Assembly (NCBI GenBank): GCA_016290335.1
Contig: JAEETM010000031.1
Location: 1 to 40,555, forward strand
Direction of reading: 5' to 3'
DNA from: Treponema sp.
GTDB lineage: Bacteria > Spirochaetota > Spirochaetia > Treponematales > Treponemataceae
Length of the DNA: 40,555 nucleotides
This document shows, one piece after another, positions 7,873 through 16,529 of the stretch. Position numbers and translations under genes: made by a program. The notes under the pieces were generated by a model, which saw only the letters and a list, made by a program, of their open reading frames with translations, made no database searches and was not told the origin of the DNA. Every line of letters begins with the position of its first letter. Within the stretch, counting starts at the first letter, position 1.

Positions 7873-8457
7873 ATGAAAAAAAGCTTAAAACTACTGGCTG
7901 TAACGGCTGTGCTCGCATTATGCGGACTTCATTCACTTTCGGCTACACCTCTTGAATACAAAAACTCAGTTGGTGTTTATGGACTTTTTCAAACCCCTGT
8001 TGTAGGTCTTCAGTATCAGCGATGGTGCACAGACCGAATTGGCTTCCAAACAACAGGCTTTGTTCAGTATGACCAGTCAGATCCTGTAATCACTATTAAT
8101 CAGGATCGTGGAGTTTCTTTTTCACTTTCTGGAGAGCTTCATCTAAAGCTTTTTGAAACACCTTTTGGTACTAAAAGCGCTTCAGTTCTTTATGCCTGGT
8201 TCCTGGGCGGTTATCACGGTTTTTCAGATGCAAAATGGGTAGAAGCTGTAGGCGATTGGGATACTCCAGGCTATGTTCCCGGCTATTACGAACCGACAGG
8301 CTTTAAATCAAACGCAATTTTAGGAATAGGTTTTGGTTTTGACATTATGTTCCTGAACCATCTGTCTATCCCAATTCAGTTTGGTTTCTCCGGAGAGTTC
8401 CCTAACCAAACCCAAGCCGGCTTCTGCTTCGGTACAGGTGTACGCTATCGCTTTTAA
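7873..8457 (+). CDS. Small outer-membrane beta-barrel-like protein
   Basis: A 194-residue exported protein of unknown function. A signal peptide (KKSLKLLAVTAVLALCGLHS then LSATP) is followed by alternating hydrophobic and aromatic strands (VGVYGLFQTP, VVGLQYQRW, IGFQTTGFVQY, ASVLYAWFLGGYHGF) and it ends in GVRYRF, a terminal Phe typical of outer-membrane barrels. About eight strands would fit this length. The ATG at 7873 is chosen because AGGAGG (7857-7862) lies 10 nt upstream; an in-frame ATG at 7864 would almost touch that site. A TATAAT sits at 7839-7844 without a good -35. It lies between two strong terminators, so it is probably a single-gene unit. No family recognised. Confidence 0.75.
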   Translation: MKKSLKLLAVTAVLALCGLHSLSATPLEYKNSVGVYGLFQTPVVGLQYQRWCTDRIGFQTTGFVQYDQSDPVITINQDRGVSFSLSGELHLKLFETPFGTKSASVLYAWFLGGYHGFSDAKWVEAVGDWDTPGYVPGYYEPTGFKSNAILGIGFGFDIMFLNHLSIPIQFGFSGEFPNQTQAGFCFGTGVRYRF

Positions 8458-8503
8458 CAAAGCCTTTGCTTGTCGGTAGCTATACATTTATACAGCTTTG
8501 TCA

Positions 8504-8538
8504 GCGAGTTTTGCTTTTGCAAAACTCGCATTTTTTTT
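8504..8538 (+). terminator. Rho-independent terminator of the small barrel protein gene
   Basis: Perfect 11-bp arms GCGAGTTTTGC (8504-8514) and GCAAAACTCGC (8519-8529) with a TTTT loop, then A and eight T. Confidence 0.93.
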
Positions 8539-8776
8539 AATAATTTTCCAAAAAATCATTGACATAAACCCTTTTATATTGCATTTTACTATTTAGCATT
8601 TAAAAATCACAGATATGCTGAAATGTTATTTTTGAGCTATATTAAAAGAAAACGAACCAAAACAGTTGGGTATATCGTCTGCATAAAACCAAAAGTCGTA
8701 GCTAAGTTTTTGTAATAAATATACTTTCCTACATCGTAAAGATGCGGGTTATTATTTTTATGTCGAGGTTGCTTGA
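8539..8776 (+). promoter_or_regulatory. Long non-coding leader/promoter region of potABCD
   Basis: The gene gap from 8458 to 8776 holds the terminator and then about 240 bp before potA. TTGACA is at 8559-8564, with only weak -10 candidates (CATTTT after 17 bp). Nearer potA, TAATAA (8713-8718) and TTATTA (8749-8754) can close a long stem that contains a small CATC/GATG hairpin. GAGG (8765-8768) is a plausible ribosome site. No known riboswitch class was recognised and no coding frame is convincing. Confidence 0.4.
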
Positions 8777-9979
8777 ATGAAAGGAAGTCAGGTTACCATT
8801 GATCATGTATCCAAAAGATTTGGCGACTTTGTTGCTTTGGATGACATCAACTTTACTATTGAACCGGGAGAGTTCTTTTCACTCCTTGGTCCTTCTGGAT
8901 GCGGCAAGACTACCTTGCTTCGCATTATCGCAGGTTTTGAGTTCCCGGATGACGGTGTTGTACTCTTTGATGATAAGAATATTATTTCTCTTCCGCCGGA
9001 TAAAAGACCATCAAACACAGTTTTCCAGACCTATGCATTATTTCCTCACCTTACAGTGTATGAAAACGTTGCTTTTCCATTGCGCTTAAAGAAAGGTTCA
9101 GAAGCATTGTCAAAGGAAGAACTGGACAAAAAAGTACGCGAATATGTACATCTGGTACAGCTGGACCAGCACATCAACAAAAAACCAAACCAGCTTTCCG
9201 GTGGTCAGAAGCAGCGTGTAGCAATTGCCAGAGCGCTCATTAACGAGCCAAAGGTTCTCCTTCTTGATGAACCACTTTCTGCTCTTGATGCAAAGCTCCG
9301 TGCAAACCTCCTGATTGACCTTGACCGTCTTCACGACAAAATCGGAATTACCTTTATTTATGTAACACACGACCAGAGTGAAGCTCTTTCTGTTTCAGAC
9401 AGAATTGCAGTTATGAATGCCGGTCATGTTTTGCAGATTGGTACTCCTTACGAGATTTATGAAAGTCCTGCAACTCAGTTTGTAGCCCAGTTTATTGGCG
9501 AAACAAACCTTTTTGATGCAGAAGTTGTTGACTGTGTTCCTCACAAGGATGCAAACGGAAACGATGACTTTATGGCTACCCTTTCCGTACCGGAGCTTGG
9601 TCAGCAGGCACCTCTTGCAACAGACACAGAAGCTACAGCCGCACTCGATCGCTATATGCAGGTAACAGACTACGAGCATACAGATAAGGGACAGAAGGTT
9701 GCCTTTACAATCCGCCCTGAAAAAATCCGCATTACACTTGAACCTCCAGCAACAGGCGGAAGAACAGATGTAAACGTTTTCAGCGGAATTGTAGAAGAAC
9801 CAATTTATTCTGGTTTCCAGTCAAAGTTCTATGTAAAGCTTGATACAGGTAAAATTATTAAGGTTTTCAAGCAGCACACAGACTATATGGATGACGGTCC
9901 TGTAATTCAGTGGAAAGACAGGGTTTATGTGTCCTGGGCAGCAGAAGATGCCTATATCGTAGAGGATATCAATAAATAG
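8777..9979 (+). CDS. potA: Spermidine/putrescine ABC transporter ATP-binding protein
   Basis: A 400-residue ABC ATPase that drives polyamine import. Walker A GPSGCGKTT (38-46), Q-loop FQTYALFPH (83-91), signature LSGGQKQR (140-147), Walker B VLLLDEPLSALD (160-171) and the switch His in YVTHDQSEA are intact. A C-terminal TOBE-like region (about 240-400) matches the CUT1/MOI architecture of PotA, somewhat longer than usual. First gene of a four-gene operon; it ends 5 nt before potB. The set of one ATPase, two permeases and one binding lipoprotein is the standard spermidine/putrescine layout. Start ATG with GAGG 8 nt upstream. Confidence 0.92.
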   Translation: MKGSQVTIDHVSKRFGDFVALDDINFTIEPGEFFSLLGPSGCGKTTLLRIIAGFEFPDDGVVLFDDKNIISLPPDKRPSNTVFQTYALFPHLTVYENVAFPLRLKKGSEALSKEELDKKVREYVHLVQLDQHINKKPNQLSGGQKQRVAIARALINEPKVLLLDEPLSALDAKLRANLLIDLDRLHDKIGITFIYVTHDQSEALSVSDRIAVMNAGHVLQIGTPYEIYESPATQFVAQFIGETNLFDAEVVDCVPHKDANGNDDFMATLSVPELGQQAPLATDTEATAALDRYMQVTDYEHTDKGQKVAFTIRPEKIRITLEPPATGGRTDVNVFSGIVEEPIYSGFQSKFYVKLDTGKIIKVFKQHTDYMDDGPVIQWKDRVYVSWAAEDAYIVEDINK

Positions 9980-9984
9980 CGCGT

Positions 9985-11004
9985 ATGAAAGATAAATCTT
10001 CTAAAACAAAGGAGCCTATTCTTTCTACAGGCTCTGTTTACGGTTGGCCGATGGGTGTCTGGTTCGCCATCTTCTTTGTTACTCCGCTTGTAATTATCTT
10101 TATCTACAGCTTTTTGAAAAAAGGTACCTACGGCGGTGTTGAATGGAAGTTTACACTTAAGGCTTATAAACAGATGTGCAAGCCGGAATACGGTCTGATT
10201 GTACTTAGAACTTTAAAAATCACGGTAATTTCCACAGTTATTACAATTCTGGTTTCAATTCCGTGTGCCTATGCAATGGCCCGTTCAAAACATCAGACAC
10301 TGTTCCTGTTTCTGGTAATCATTCCGTTCTGGACAAACTCACTTATCCGCATTTTTGCCTGGATGAGCATTTTGAACAATGACGGTATTCTTAATCAGAT
10401 TCTTATGTCGCTGCATATTACAAAGCAATACATACCGTTTTTGTATAACACAAAAGCTGTAATTCTTGTAAGCGTATATATGTACATTCCTTACGCAATT
10501 CTGCCTATTTTTACGGCTGTAGACCGCTTTGATTTTTCTCTGATTGAAGCAGCACGCGATTTAGGTGCTACAAAAATGCAGTCTATGCTTAAAATCCTTA
10601 TTCCTGGAATTAAGAGCGGTATTGTTTCTGCCCTGATTTTTACTTTTATCCCGATTTTTGGTGCTTATACGGTTCCGTTGCTCGTCGGCGGTAAAGATTC
10701 CTACATGCTCGGTAACATCATTGTTGACCAGGTACAGAAAACAAGAAACTGGCCGCTCTCTGCAGCCTTCTCAATGGTAATTACAATCATTTCTGTAATA
10801 GGAATCATCTGGATTACACGTTCCAACAACCAGGAAGCACAGCTTAAAAAATCAAGCAATAAAGAGGATAACTACGTTACTCCGCTTAATGCTGCGACTA
10901 CGGCAACAGCTTCAAATGCAGTTGCAACAACAGCGACTGCTTCAAATGCGACAGTTTCAACCTCTACACCAGAGGCAGCTTCAACTGCAGGAGGTGCACA
11001 ATAA
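9985..11004 (+). CDS. potB: Spermidine/putrescine ABC transporter permease PotB, with repetitive tail
   Basis: A 339-residue inner-membrane permease with six predicted helices. The cytoplasmic coupling loop motif EAARDLGATKMQSMLKILIP (EAA motif, about 192-211) contacts PotA. Length to the last helix is normal; beyond it lies a hydrophilic tail of about 55 residues dominated by Ala, Thr and Ser with a 10-residue tandem repeat (AATTATASNA then VATTATASNA), unusual for PotB. The ATG at 9985 lacks a Shine-Dalgarno and is 5 nt after potA, suggesting coupling. The stop TAA shares its last base with the potC ATG, and the potC ribosome site AGGAGG lies inside the tail coding sequence. Confidence 0.9.
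   Translation: MKDKSSKTKEPILSTGSVYGWPMGVWFAIFFVTPLVIIFIYSFLKKGTYGGVEWKFTLKAYKQMCKPEYGLIVLRTLKITVISTVITILVSIPCAYAMARSKHQTLFLFLVIIPFWTNSLIRIFAWMSILNNDGILNQILMSLHITKQYIPFLYNTKAVILVSVYMYIPYAILPIFTAVDRFDFSLIEAARDLGATKMQSMLKILIPGIKSGIVSALIFTFIPIFGAYTVPLLVGGKDSYMLGNIIVDQVQKTRNWPLSAAFSMVITIISVIGIIWITRSNNQEAQLKKSSNKEDNYVTPLNAATTATASNAVATTATASNATVSTSTPEAASTAGGAQ
10891..10950 (+). repeat. 30-bp tandem repeat in the potB 3' end
   Basis: 10891-10920 and 10921-10950 are imperfect in-phase copies encoding a 10-residue Ala/Thr/Ser repeat (TATASNA core) at the PotB C-terminus. Could expand or contract without breaking the frame. Confidence 0.85.
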
Positions 11005-11885
11005 TGGCAAAAAACAAGTTTATGCTCCTTCACGATGCATTTGCTGCTAAGGATAAGCCTAATTCCGAAAATGCACGCCACGCACGCCGTTCCTGGAAAA
11101 AAGGACAGAAGCGTTTTTCAATGTCAAAGCTGGTTTTGTGGATTACATTGTTCTTCCTTTTCATTCCGCTTTTCATCATTGTTATTTATTCATTTAACGG
11201 AAGCAAGGGTGCCGAGTTCACAGGCTTCAGCCTTATCTGGTACAAAAAGCTCTTCTGCGATTCAGACAGCCTCTGGACTGCACTTTTGAACAGCCTTATA
11301 GTTGCTTTGTCTTCTGCTGCAGTTTCTACAATATTGGGAACAATGGCTTCTATCGGTGTAAACTGGTACAAGTTCCGCGGTAAAAAGCTCATTGTAGCAC
11401 TAACCTACCTGCCTATGGTTTTGCCGGAAGTAATCATCGGTATTTCAATGGTTATTTTCTTCAGCGGAATCCATCTGCCGCTCGGTTTGTTCACGGTTTT
11501 TGCAGCACATACAACCTTCTGTCTGCCTTTTGTATTCCTTATGGTAAATGCCCGCCTCGATGAGTTTGATTACTCAATCATCGAAGCTTCGCACGACCTT
11601 GGTGCAACAGAAGCACAGACAATGTTCAAGGTAGTTGTTCCTGCAATTTTCCCTGGCATTATGTCGGGCTTTCTTATGGCTGTTACAATGTCTCTTGAAG
11701 ACTTTGTAATTACATTCTTTGTTTCTGGACCTGGCTCTACAACTCTGCCACTCTACGTTTACTCAATGATTCGTTTTGGAGTTTCGCCAGTAATCAATTC
11801 GCTTTCTGTAGTTATGATTCTGATAACCTGTCTTATTGCATTTGTATGCAGAAAAGGTTTGAAAGGATTCGCTGCCGGACACTAA
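11004..11885 (+). CDS. potC: Spermidine/putrescine ABC transporter permease PotC
   Basis: A 293-residue inner-membrane permease with six predicted helices and the EAA coupling motif IEASHDLGATEAQTMFKVVVP (about 192-212, where it meets PotA). It pairs with PotB to form the channel. Compared with most PotC proteins it has an extra N-terminal stretch of about 40 basic, hydrophilic residues before the first helix (MAKNKFMLLHDAFAAKDK onwards). Its ATG overlaps the potB stop by one base and has AGGAGG 9 nt upstream. 27 nt separate it from potD. Family assignment is firm; the N-terminal extension is of unknown use. Confidence 0.9.
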   Translation: MAKNKFMLLHDAFAAKDKPNSENARHARRSWKKGQKRFSMSKLVLWITLFFLFIPLFIIVIYSFNGSKGAEFTGFSLIWYKKLFCDSDSLWTALLNSLIVALSSAAVSTILGTMASIGVNWYKFRGKKLIVALTYLPMVLPEVIIGISMVIFFSGIHLPLGLFTVFAAHTTFCLPFVFLMVNARLDEFDYSIIEASHDLGATEAQTMFKVVVPAIFPGIMSGFLMAVTMSLEDFVITFFVSGPGSTTLPLYVYSMIRFGVSPVINSLSVVMILITCLIAFVCRKGLKGFAAGH

Positions 11886-11912
11886 ATTATATTTATCCAC
11901 AGGAGATAAAAC

Positions 11913-12971
11913 ATGAAAAAAATCATTGCATCTGCACTTACAATCGCACTTGCTGCAGTTCTCATTGGCACATCTTTTACAAGCTGTAAAGACGACAAAG
12001 ATGATGGAATCCTCTATCTTTACAACTGGACATACTATACACCAGATTCAGTTCTGGAAAAGTTTGAAAAAGAGTTTAACTGTACTGTAAAGGTTGACAC
12101 CTTTGATTCAAACGAAGTTATGTATGCAAAGCTCAAGGCCGGAGCTAAGGGATATGATATTACCTTCCCTTCTCAGGACTACACATCAATCATGATAAAT
12201 CAGAACATGATTCAGAAGATTGACCACACAAAGTTTACAAACGAAAAATACATCAATCCTGCATGTAAGCCGCTTATGACTTTTGACCCTAATATGGATT
12301 ATCAGGTTCCTTACTACCTGGGTATGGCTGGTGTTGCAGTAAACAAGCTTAAGGTAACTGACTACGAAAAATCATGGAATATTTTTGCCCGAACAGACCT
12401 CAAGGGCCATATGTCTATGATGGATGATATGCGTGAAGTTATTGGTGATGCTCTTGCTTACCAGGGACTTTCTGTAAATACAGTTGATGATGCAAAACTC
12501 CAGGGTGCTGCAGACCTTATCAATAATTTGTGGAAGCCAAACCTTGTTAAATTTGATGCAGAAGGTTTTGGAAAATCATTCGCTTCAGGAGACTTCTGGG
12601 TTTGTCAGGGTTACGCAGAAGTAGTTTATGGTGAAGTTCCGGAAGACAAACAGGAAGCTATGATTGACTTCTTTATTCCAAAGGAAGGCGGTCCACAGTA
12701 TCTTGACTCAATGGTAATTCTTAAGGGTGCAAAGCACTACGACAGAGCCATGCAGTTCATCAACTTTATCCACAGACCGGAAGTTTATGCTATGTTCCTT
12801 GACGAGTTCCGCTTCCCTGGCTTTGTAAACCTCGAAGCAGACAAGCTCCGCACAACTGTTCCAATGTACAAGGCAGAAGATATGAACAAGGGTGAACTCA
12901 AGCTTGACGTTGGCGAAGACCTTGAGAAGTTCAACGAAAAGTGGGAAACAATCAGATTCACAGCAGAATAA
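11913..12971 (+). CDS. potD: Spermidine/putrescine-binding lipoprotein PotD
   Basis: A 352-residue periplasmic binding protein anchored as a lipoprotein: signal sequence ending SFTSC with Cys25 as the lipidation site. The start of the mature part (LYLYNWTYYTPDSVLEKFEKEF) is the classic opening of PotD/PotF, and the YDITFPSQDY segment, the NKL hinge (NKLKVTDYEKSWNIF) and the FIHRPEVYAMFLDEF C-terminal part match the same family. It delivers polyamine to PotBC. Shine-Dalgarno AGGAG lies 9 nt before the ATG. Last gene of potABCD; a stem-loop starting at its stop codon follows. Whether spermidine or putrescine is preferred cannot be read here. Confidence 0.92.
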   Translation: MKKIIASALTIALAAVLIGTSFTSCKDDKDDGILYLYNWTYYTPDSVLEKFEKEFNCTVKVDTFDSNEVMYAKLKAGAKGYDITFPSQDYTSIMINQNMIQKIDHTKFTNEKYINPACKPLMTFDPNMDYQVPYYLGMAGVAVNKLKVTDYEKSWNIFARTDLKGHMSMMDDMREVIGDALAYQGLSVNTVDDAKLQGAADLINNLWKPNLVKFDAEGFGKSFASGDFWVCQGYAEVVYGEVPEDKQEAMIDFFIPKEGGPQYLDSMVILKGAKHYDRAMQFINFIHRPEVYAMFLDEFRFPGFVNLEADKLRTTVPMYKAEDMNKGELKLDVGEDLEKFNEKWETIRFTAE

Positions 12972-13014
12972 GTAATAATTCATAATGCATAATTTAGAAT
13001 GCAGAATTATTGCT
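12971..13014 (+). repeat. Stem-loop just after potD
   Basis: AGTAATAATTC (12971-12981) pairs with GAATTATTGCT (13004-13014) with one wobble, and an inner TGCAT/ATGCA stem nests inside. It begins at the potD stop codon. It is followed by a run of A, not T, so it is not a standard terminator; it may protect the mRNA 3' end. Confidence 0.6.
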
Positions 13015-13059
13015 GAAAAAAAATTGTTATAATTTTCTTGCTTTTTTAGCAATTGTATG

Positions 13060-13096
13060 GGATTATTATATATAAGGTTATTATATATAGTAATCC
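13060..13096 (+). repeat. 15-bp inverted repeat upstream of the GGDEF-EAL gene
   Basis: GGATTATTATATATA (13060-13074) pairs with TATATATAGTAATCC (13082-13096), one wobble, around a 7-nt loop. It lies between an in-frame ATG at 13057 and the preferred GTG start at 13126, so the codons after that ATG would just translate a hairpin. Confidence 0.8.
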
Positions 13097-13125
13097 TAAT
13101 TTATTTAACAAAAGTAGTAAAGAAA

Positions 13126-14793
13126 GTGAAAACAAATTTATCTCTCATAATTAACAGCATAACCTCGCCTGTATTGGTGGGTATACCCATAAGGTCAGAA
13201 GACAATTCCATAACAGATTTTAAAATCGCATTTACAAACTCTCAGTTTAAACAGAAAGCCGGTAATATTATTAAAGAAGACGGTCTCTGGTCTGAGGTGG
13301 ACGAGCATTTTTCAAAAGAGTTTTCTTTTTTCAGAATGGCTGTCCAGGTAACAAAGGGCTTTACATTTAAAGATGTAGCTTATTATTCAGAAACGAATAA
13401 AGCCTGGTACAAAATTGATATGGTATATCAGGATTCCGAAGATATAATCGTAGTAAGCCTTACAGATATTACGTCGGAACGGAAATACAGCAAGCAGCTT
13501 GAATCTTCGCTTACAACAGACTCGCTTACAGGGCTGCCGAACAAATCAATGCTGGCGGGCCACATAGATGAAGTGCTTGCAAAATATCCGGACAAACCGT
13601 TTGCCCTTCTGGTTCTTGATATAGACAATCTTAAAAACATAAACGACTCTCTTGGTGATAAGGAAGGAGATGCCCTTATAGTCAGGACTGCCAACATTCT
13701 TCTGCGTTTCCAGAATGATGATACAAGCATTTTCCGTTATGGTGGCGATGAGTTTGTTGCCGTTATGTCTAATCTTGAGGATGAAGATGAAGCGGCAATT
13801 ATAATTGATGATTTATTCAATGCCTTCCAGGTGGAAAAAGTAAGAATTAGCGGTGGAGTTTCGGTATTCCCTTATCACACAAAGAACAAAGAAGAGCTTA
13901 TCCGCTTTGCAGATATGGCACTTTGCTATGCAAAAAAGAACGGCAAAAACAATTTTGTATATTTTGAAGATTACATGCAGAAGGTTTTTCTCCGTCATCT
14001 AACGCTCGAAACAAAAATGACGACTGCTGTTTTTGATTCAGCCTTTTATCAGGTATACCAGCCTCAATTTGATATTCATACAGGCAAACTGCGTGGCTTT
14101 GAAGCTTTAATCCGCTGGAAGGATCCTGAGCTTGGAAACATTCCGCCTTCAATCTTCATCCCGCTTGCAGAAGAATCGGGACTCATAATACCAATTGGCC
14201 GCTGGATTTTGAACACTGCTCTTGCAACTATAAAATCATGGCAGGATAAGTATAACTTTAATGGCATTATGTCAATCAATGTTTCGCCAATCCAGCTTAA
14301 TCAGGATACCTTCATTTTTGAACTGGCTGCACTCATTGACCAGTATGGCGTAAATCCAAACCTTCTTGAAATTGAAATCACAGAAGGCGTAATGATAAAC
14401 AACATGAACGAAACAATTGATAAGCTCCAGGCTTTAAAGGATATGGGAATCCGTGTTTCGCTTGATGATTTTGGTACCGGTTATTCTTCTCTCAACTATC
14501 TTCAGATGCTGCCACTCAATACGCTTAAAATCGATAAATCCTTTATTAACAACATTACTTCTGATGACGGCGTGCAGGCAAACATTACAAGTTCAATTAT
14601 CAATATGGTAAAAAATATGGGACTTGAAACAATTGCAGAAGGCGTAGAACACCCCGAACAGCTTGATTTACTCAATAAGTTCAACTGTAACATTGTTCAG
14701 GGCTTTTTACAGGGAAAACCAATGCCTCTCAGCAACTGCGAAGAATATCTTGCCGGAAACGAAAAGGCACTTATCACAATCTACAGTAACTGA
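13126..14793 (+). CDS. PAS-GGDEF-EAL cyclic di-GMP enzyme
   Basis: A 555-residue protein from the GTG at 13126. A PAS-like region (about 1-120) is followed by GGDEF (motif YGGDEF, 206-210, intact) and EAL (EALIRW from Glu326; SINVSPIQL, LEIEITEG, LDDFGTGYSSL, LKIDKSF and ETIAEGVE all present). Both the cyclase and phosphodiesterase centres therefore look functional; no RxxD product-inhibition site precedes GGDEF. A longer frame from the ATG at 13057 adds 23 residues (LLYIRLLYIVILIYL) encoded by an AT-rich inverted repeat; GTG is preferred, though its ribosome site is weak. The longer form would have a membrane anchor. With the HD-GYP gene it supplies c-di-GMP turnover in this window. It ends 2 bp from the convergent 14796-15215 gene. 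Confidence 0.9.
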   Translation: MKTNLSLIINSITSPVLVGIPIRSEDNSITDFKIAFTNSQFKQKAGNIIKEDGLWSEVDEHFSKEFSFFRMAVQVTKGFTFKDVAYYSETNKAWYKIDMVYQDSEDIIVVSLTDITSERKYSKQLESSLTTDSLTGLPNKSMLAGHIDEVLAKYPDKPFALLVLDIDNLKNINDSLGDKEGDALIVRTANILLRFQNDDTSIFRYGGDEFVAVMSNLEDEDEAAIIIDDLFNAFQVEKVRISGGVSVFPYHTKNKEELIRFADMALCYAKKNGKNNFVYFEDYMQKVFLRHLTLETKMTTAVFDSAFYQVYQPQFDIHTGKLRGFEALIRWKDPELGNIPPSIFIPLAEESGLIIPIGRWILNTALATIKSWQDKYNFNGIMSINVSPIQLNQDTFIFELAALIDQYGVNPNLLEIEITEGVMINNMNETIDKLQALKDMGIRVSLDDFGTGYSSLNYLQMLPLNTLKIDKSFINNITSDDGVQANITSSIINMVKNMGLETIAEGVEHPEQLDLLNKFNCNIVQGFLQGKPMPLSNCEEYLAGNEKALITIYSN

Positions 14794-14795
14794 AA

Positions 14796-15215
14796 TCACT
14801 GTATCTGCGGATTATATTCAATATAGCGCACCCGCCCCTGCTCTACAGCTTTTTTGACCTCTTTTTCGCGGCTGCTCAGAGTTGACGTACCGGTTTTCAC
14901 TTCAATCAGCAGAACTTCACGCACTTCATCGTTTTCCATCAGCCCCGGAAAAGCCACAAAATCAACAGGCTTACCAATAAATCTTGCATCAGCAGGATTA
15001 CAGGGAAAACCTTCCAAAAAGGGTGCAACCTGTTCGGTCATTTGACCAGCAATAACCGCCCTAGACCTATTAATTGCATCCTGGCGCTCCCTTTTTATAC
15101 GCAGACCAAAACGTATTCTTTGAACAATCAAAAGAATGATGAGGAAAATGCAAATTATTCCCAAAACCGGCAAAATATATGGTGATTTTATTAGATTTTC
15201 AAGCTTTTCAAACAT
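14796..15215 (-). CDS. Membrane-anchored Holliday-junction-resolvase-related endonuclease-like protein
   Basis: A 139-residue protein with one N-terminal membrane segment (about 12-32) and a C-terminal domain like the Endonuc_Holl family (related to archaeal Holliday junction resolvases). The family core is clear: NPADARFIGKPVDFVAFPG (73-91) and VLLIEVKTGTSTLSSREKEV (101-120), where Asp85, Glu104 and Lys106 fit a PD-(D/E)xK nuclease active site, then GRVRYIEY. The biological role of this membrane-bound family is not established. The -10 box on the minus strand is 6 nt from the ATG and there is no Shine-Dalgarno, so the transcript is probably leaderless. Divergent from the OmpA-like gene. Confidence 0.8.
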   Translation of the reverse strand: MFEKLENLIKSPYILPVLGIICIFLIILLIVQRIRFGLRIKRERQDAINRSRAVIAGQMTEQVAPFLEGFPCNPADARFIGKPVDFVAFPGLMENDEVREVLLIEVKTGTSTLSSREKEVKKAVEQGRVRYIEYNPQIQ

Positions 15216-15221
15216 AGTAAC

Positions 15222-15251
15222 AGTATATTCTATAATTTTGTTTTATGTTAG
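15222..15251 (-). promoter_or_regulatory. Predicted promoter of the resolvase-like gene, leaderless
   Basis: On the minus strand CTAACA (15251-15246), an 18-bp spacer and TATACT (15227-15222); the ATG at 15215 starts 7 nt after the -10 box, where transcription should begin. Confidence 0.5.
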
Positions 15252-15317
15252 ATGTATCTTGATTATCTCTTTTTTTACCGATAATTAGGTGAACTATTTG
15301 TACAGGAGCAAGACTTT

Positions 15318-16529
15318 ATGAAAAAAACACTTACTTCCATCATTTTGTTAATGGCAGCAATTATTTATGTTAATGCGGAAAGCGGCAAAAAGTTTGAATT
15401 TAAGCAGAATAAGGATGATGCTTACAGCTATATTTCTACCGTCGAAGAAGATGTTTACTACAACGGCTACCTGAATCATCATGCGCAGATTATTAACCGA
15501 ATTTCTTCCAGAGTTGTAAATGCAGCGGCAGACGGCGAAGCTTTTATTTTTGCAGATTACATGACCACTGATGATTCAATTTCCAATAAAACAGGCCGCC
15601 ACCTTGTCTGGGGAGAAGAATCCACAAGCGTGTTTGCGCGGAAGAAAAGTGGCGAACTCACAATCTCCGATGATATTTTTATGCCTACAGTAAGGAATGT
15701 CCCTGTTTTTCCGCAAAAACCTGTAAAAAAAGGTGAAAAATGGACAGCAGAAGGAAAAGAAGTTCAGGATGTCCGCAAAGCATTTAAAATGGAAAAGCCG
15801 CTCATTTTCCCCTTCACAGCAAATTATCTTTACAAGGAAGACCTTGTACAGGACAAAACTACGCTGAATGTAATCACAGTGGATTATACCTTTGATTATG
15901 AAAGCAGTGATTATGATTTGGCAAATGGAACAACTTTAGCTTCTTCAAGCGGTTATTCAAAGCAGGTACTTTATTGGGATAGTGCCAAAGGACTCCTTGA
16001 CCATTACACCGAAAAGTTTGAAATTAGAATCACTGATATTTACGGCAATATATACATTTTTACAGGAACGGCAAGTGCAGAAATCACTGAGTATAAGGTT
16101 GTAAGCAACGAGGCTACATTAAAATCAATCCAGGATTCTGTAAAGCGGATGAAGCTGGATAATATTTCTGTTAAAAAGACAGATAAAGGTTTGACAATCA
16201 GTTTGGATAAGATTCAGTTTGAACCGGATTCCGACATTCTGCTTGATTCCGAAAAGCTCAAACTTGAAAAAATTGCAGAGATTCTAAAGCAGTTTTCAAA
16301 TGACCTCCTTATCACCGGCCACTGTGCAGACCGAGGAACTGTAAAGGCAAGACAGCTTCTTTCTGAACAGCGTGCCCAGAGTGTAGCTTCTTATCTGGAA
16401 GAGCTTGGCGTTAGAGATGAATACCACATTTTTACTCAGGGCAAGGGCTCTACAGAACCGGTTGCCTCAAATGCAACAGAAGAAGGCCGAATCAAAAACC
16501 GCCGCGTAGAAATTACGATTATGGAGTAA
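15318..16529 (+). CDS. Exported OmpA-family protein
   Basis: A 403-residue protein with a signal peptide (TSIILLMAAIIYVNAES, cleavage near residue 21). Residues 22-280 form a beta-rich domain not assigned to a family. The C-terminal about 110 residues are an OmpA-like peptidoglycan-binding domain: IQFEPDSDILLDSEKLKLEK, ITGHCADRGTVKARQLLSEQ, RAQSV and the closing NRRVEITIME. Asp in CADRG and Arg in SEQRA fit the diaminoacid-binding pair of the family. It probably tethers the outer membrane or a periplasmic protein to peptidoglycan. The ATG has CAGGAG about 9 nt upstream. Its stop overlaps the 3' end of the convergent recQ-like gene by 11 bp. Confidence 0.85.
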   Translation: MKKTLTSIILLMAAIIYVNAESGKKFEFKQNKDDAYSYISTVEEDVYYNGYLNHHAQIINRISSRVVNAAADGEAFIFADYMTTDDSISNKTGRHLVWGEESTSVFARKKSGELTISDDIFMPTVRNVPVFPQKPVKKGEKWTAEGKEVQDVRKAFKMEKPLIFPFTANYLYKEDLVQDKTTLNVITVDYTFDYESSDYDLANGTTLASSSGYSKQVLYWDSAKGLLDHYTEKFEIRITDIYGNIYIFTGTASAEITEYKVVSNEATLKSIQDSVKRMKLDNISVKKTDKGLTISLDKIQFEPDSDILLDSEKLKLEKIAEILKQFSNDLLITGHCADRGTVKARQLLSEQRAQSVASYLEELGVRDEYHIFTQGKGSTEPVASNATEEGRIKNRRVEITIME

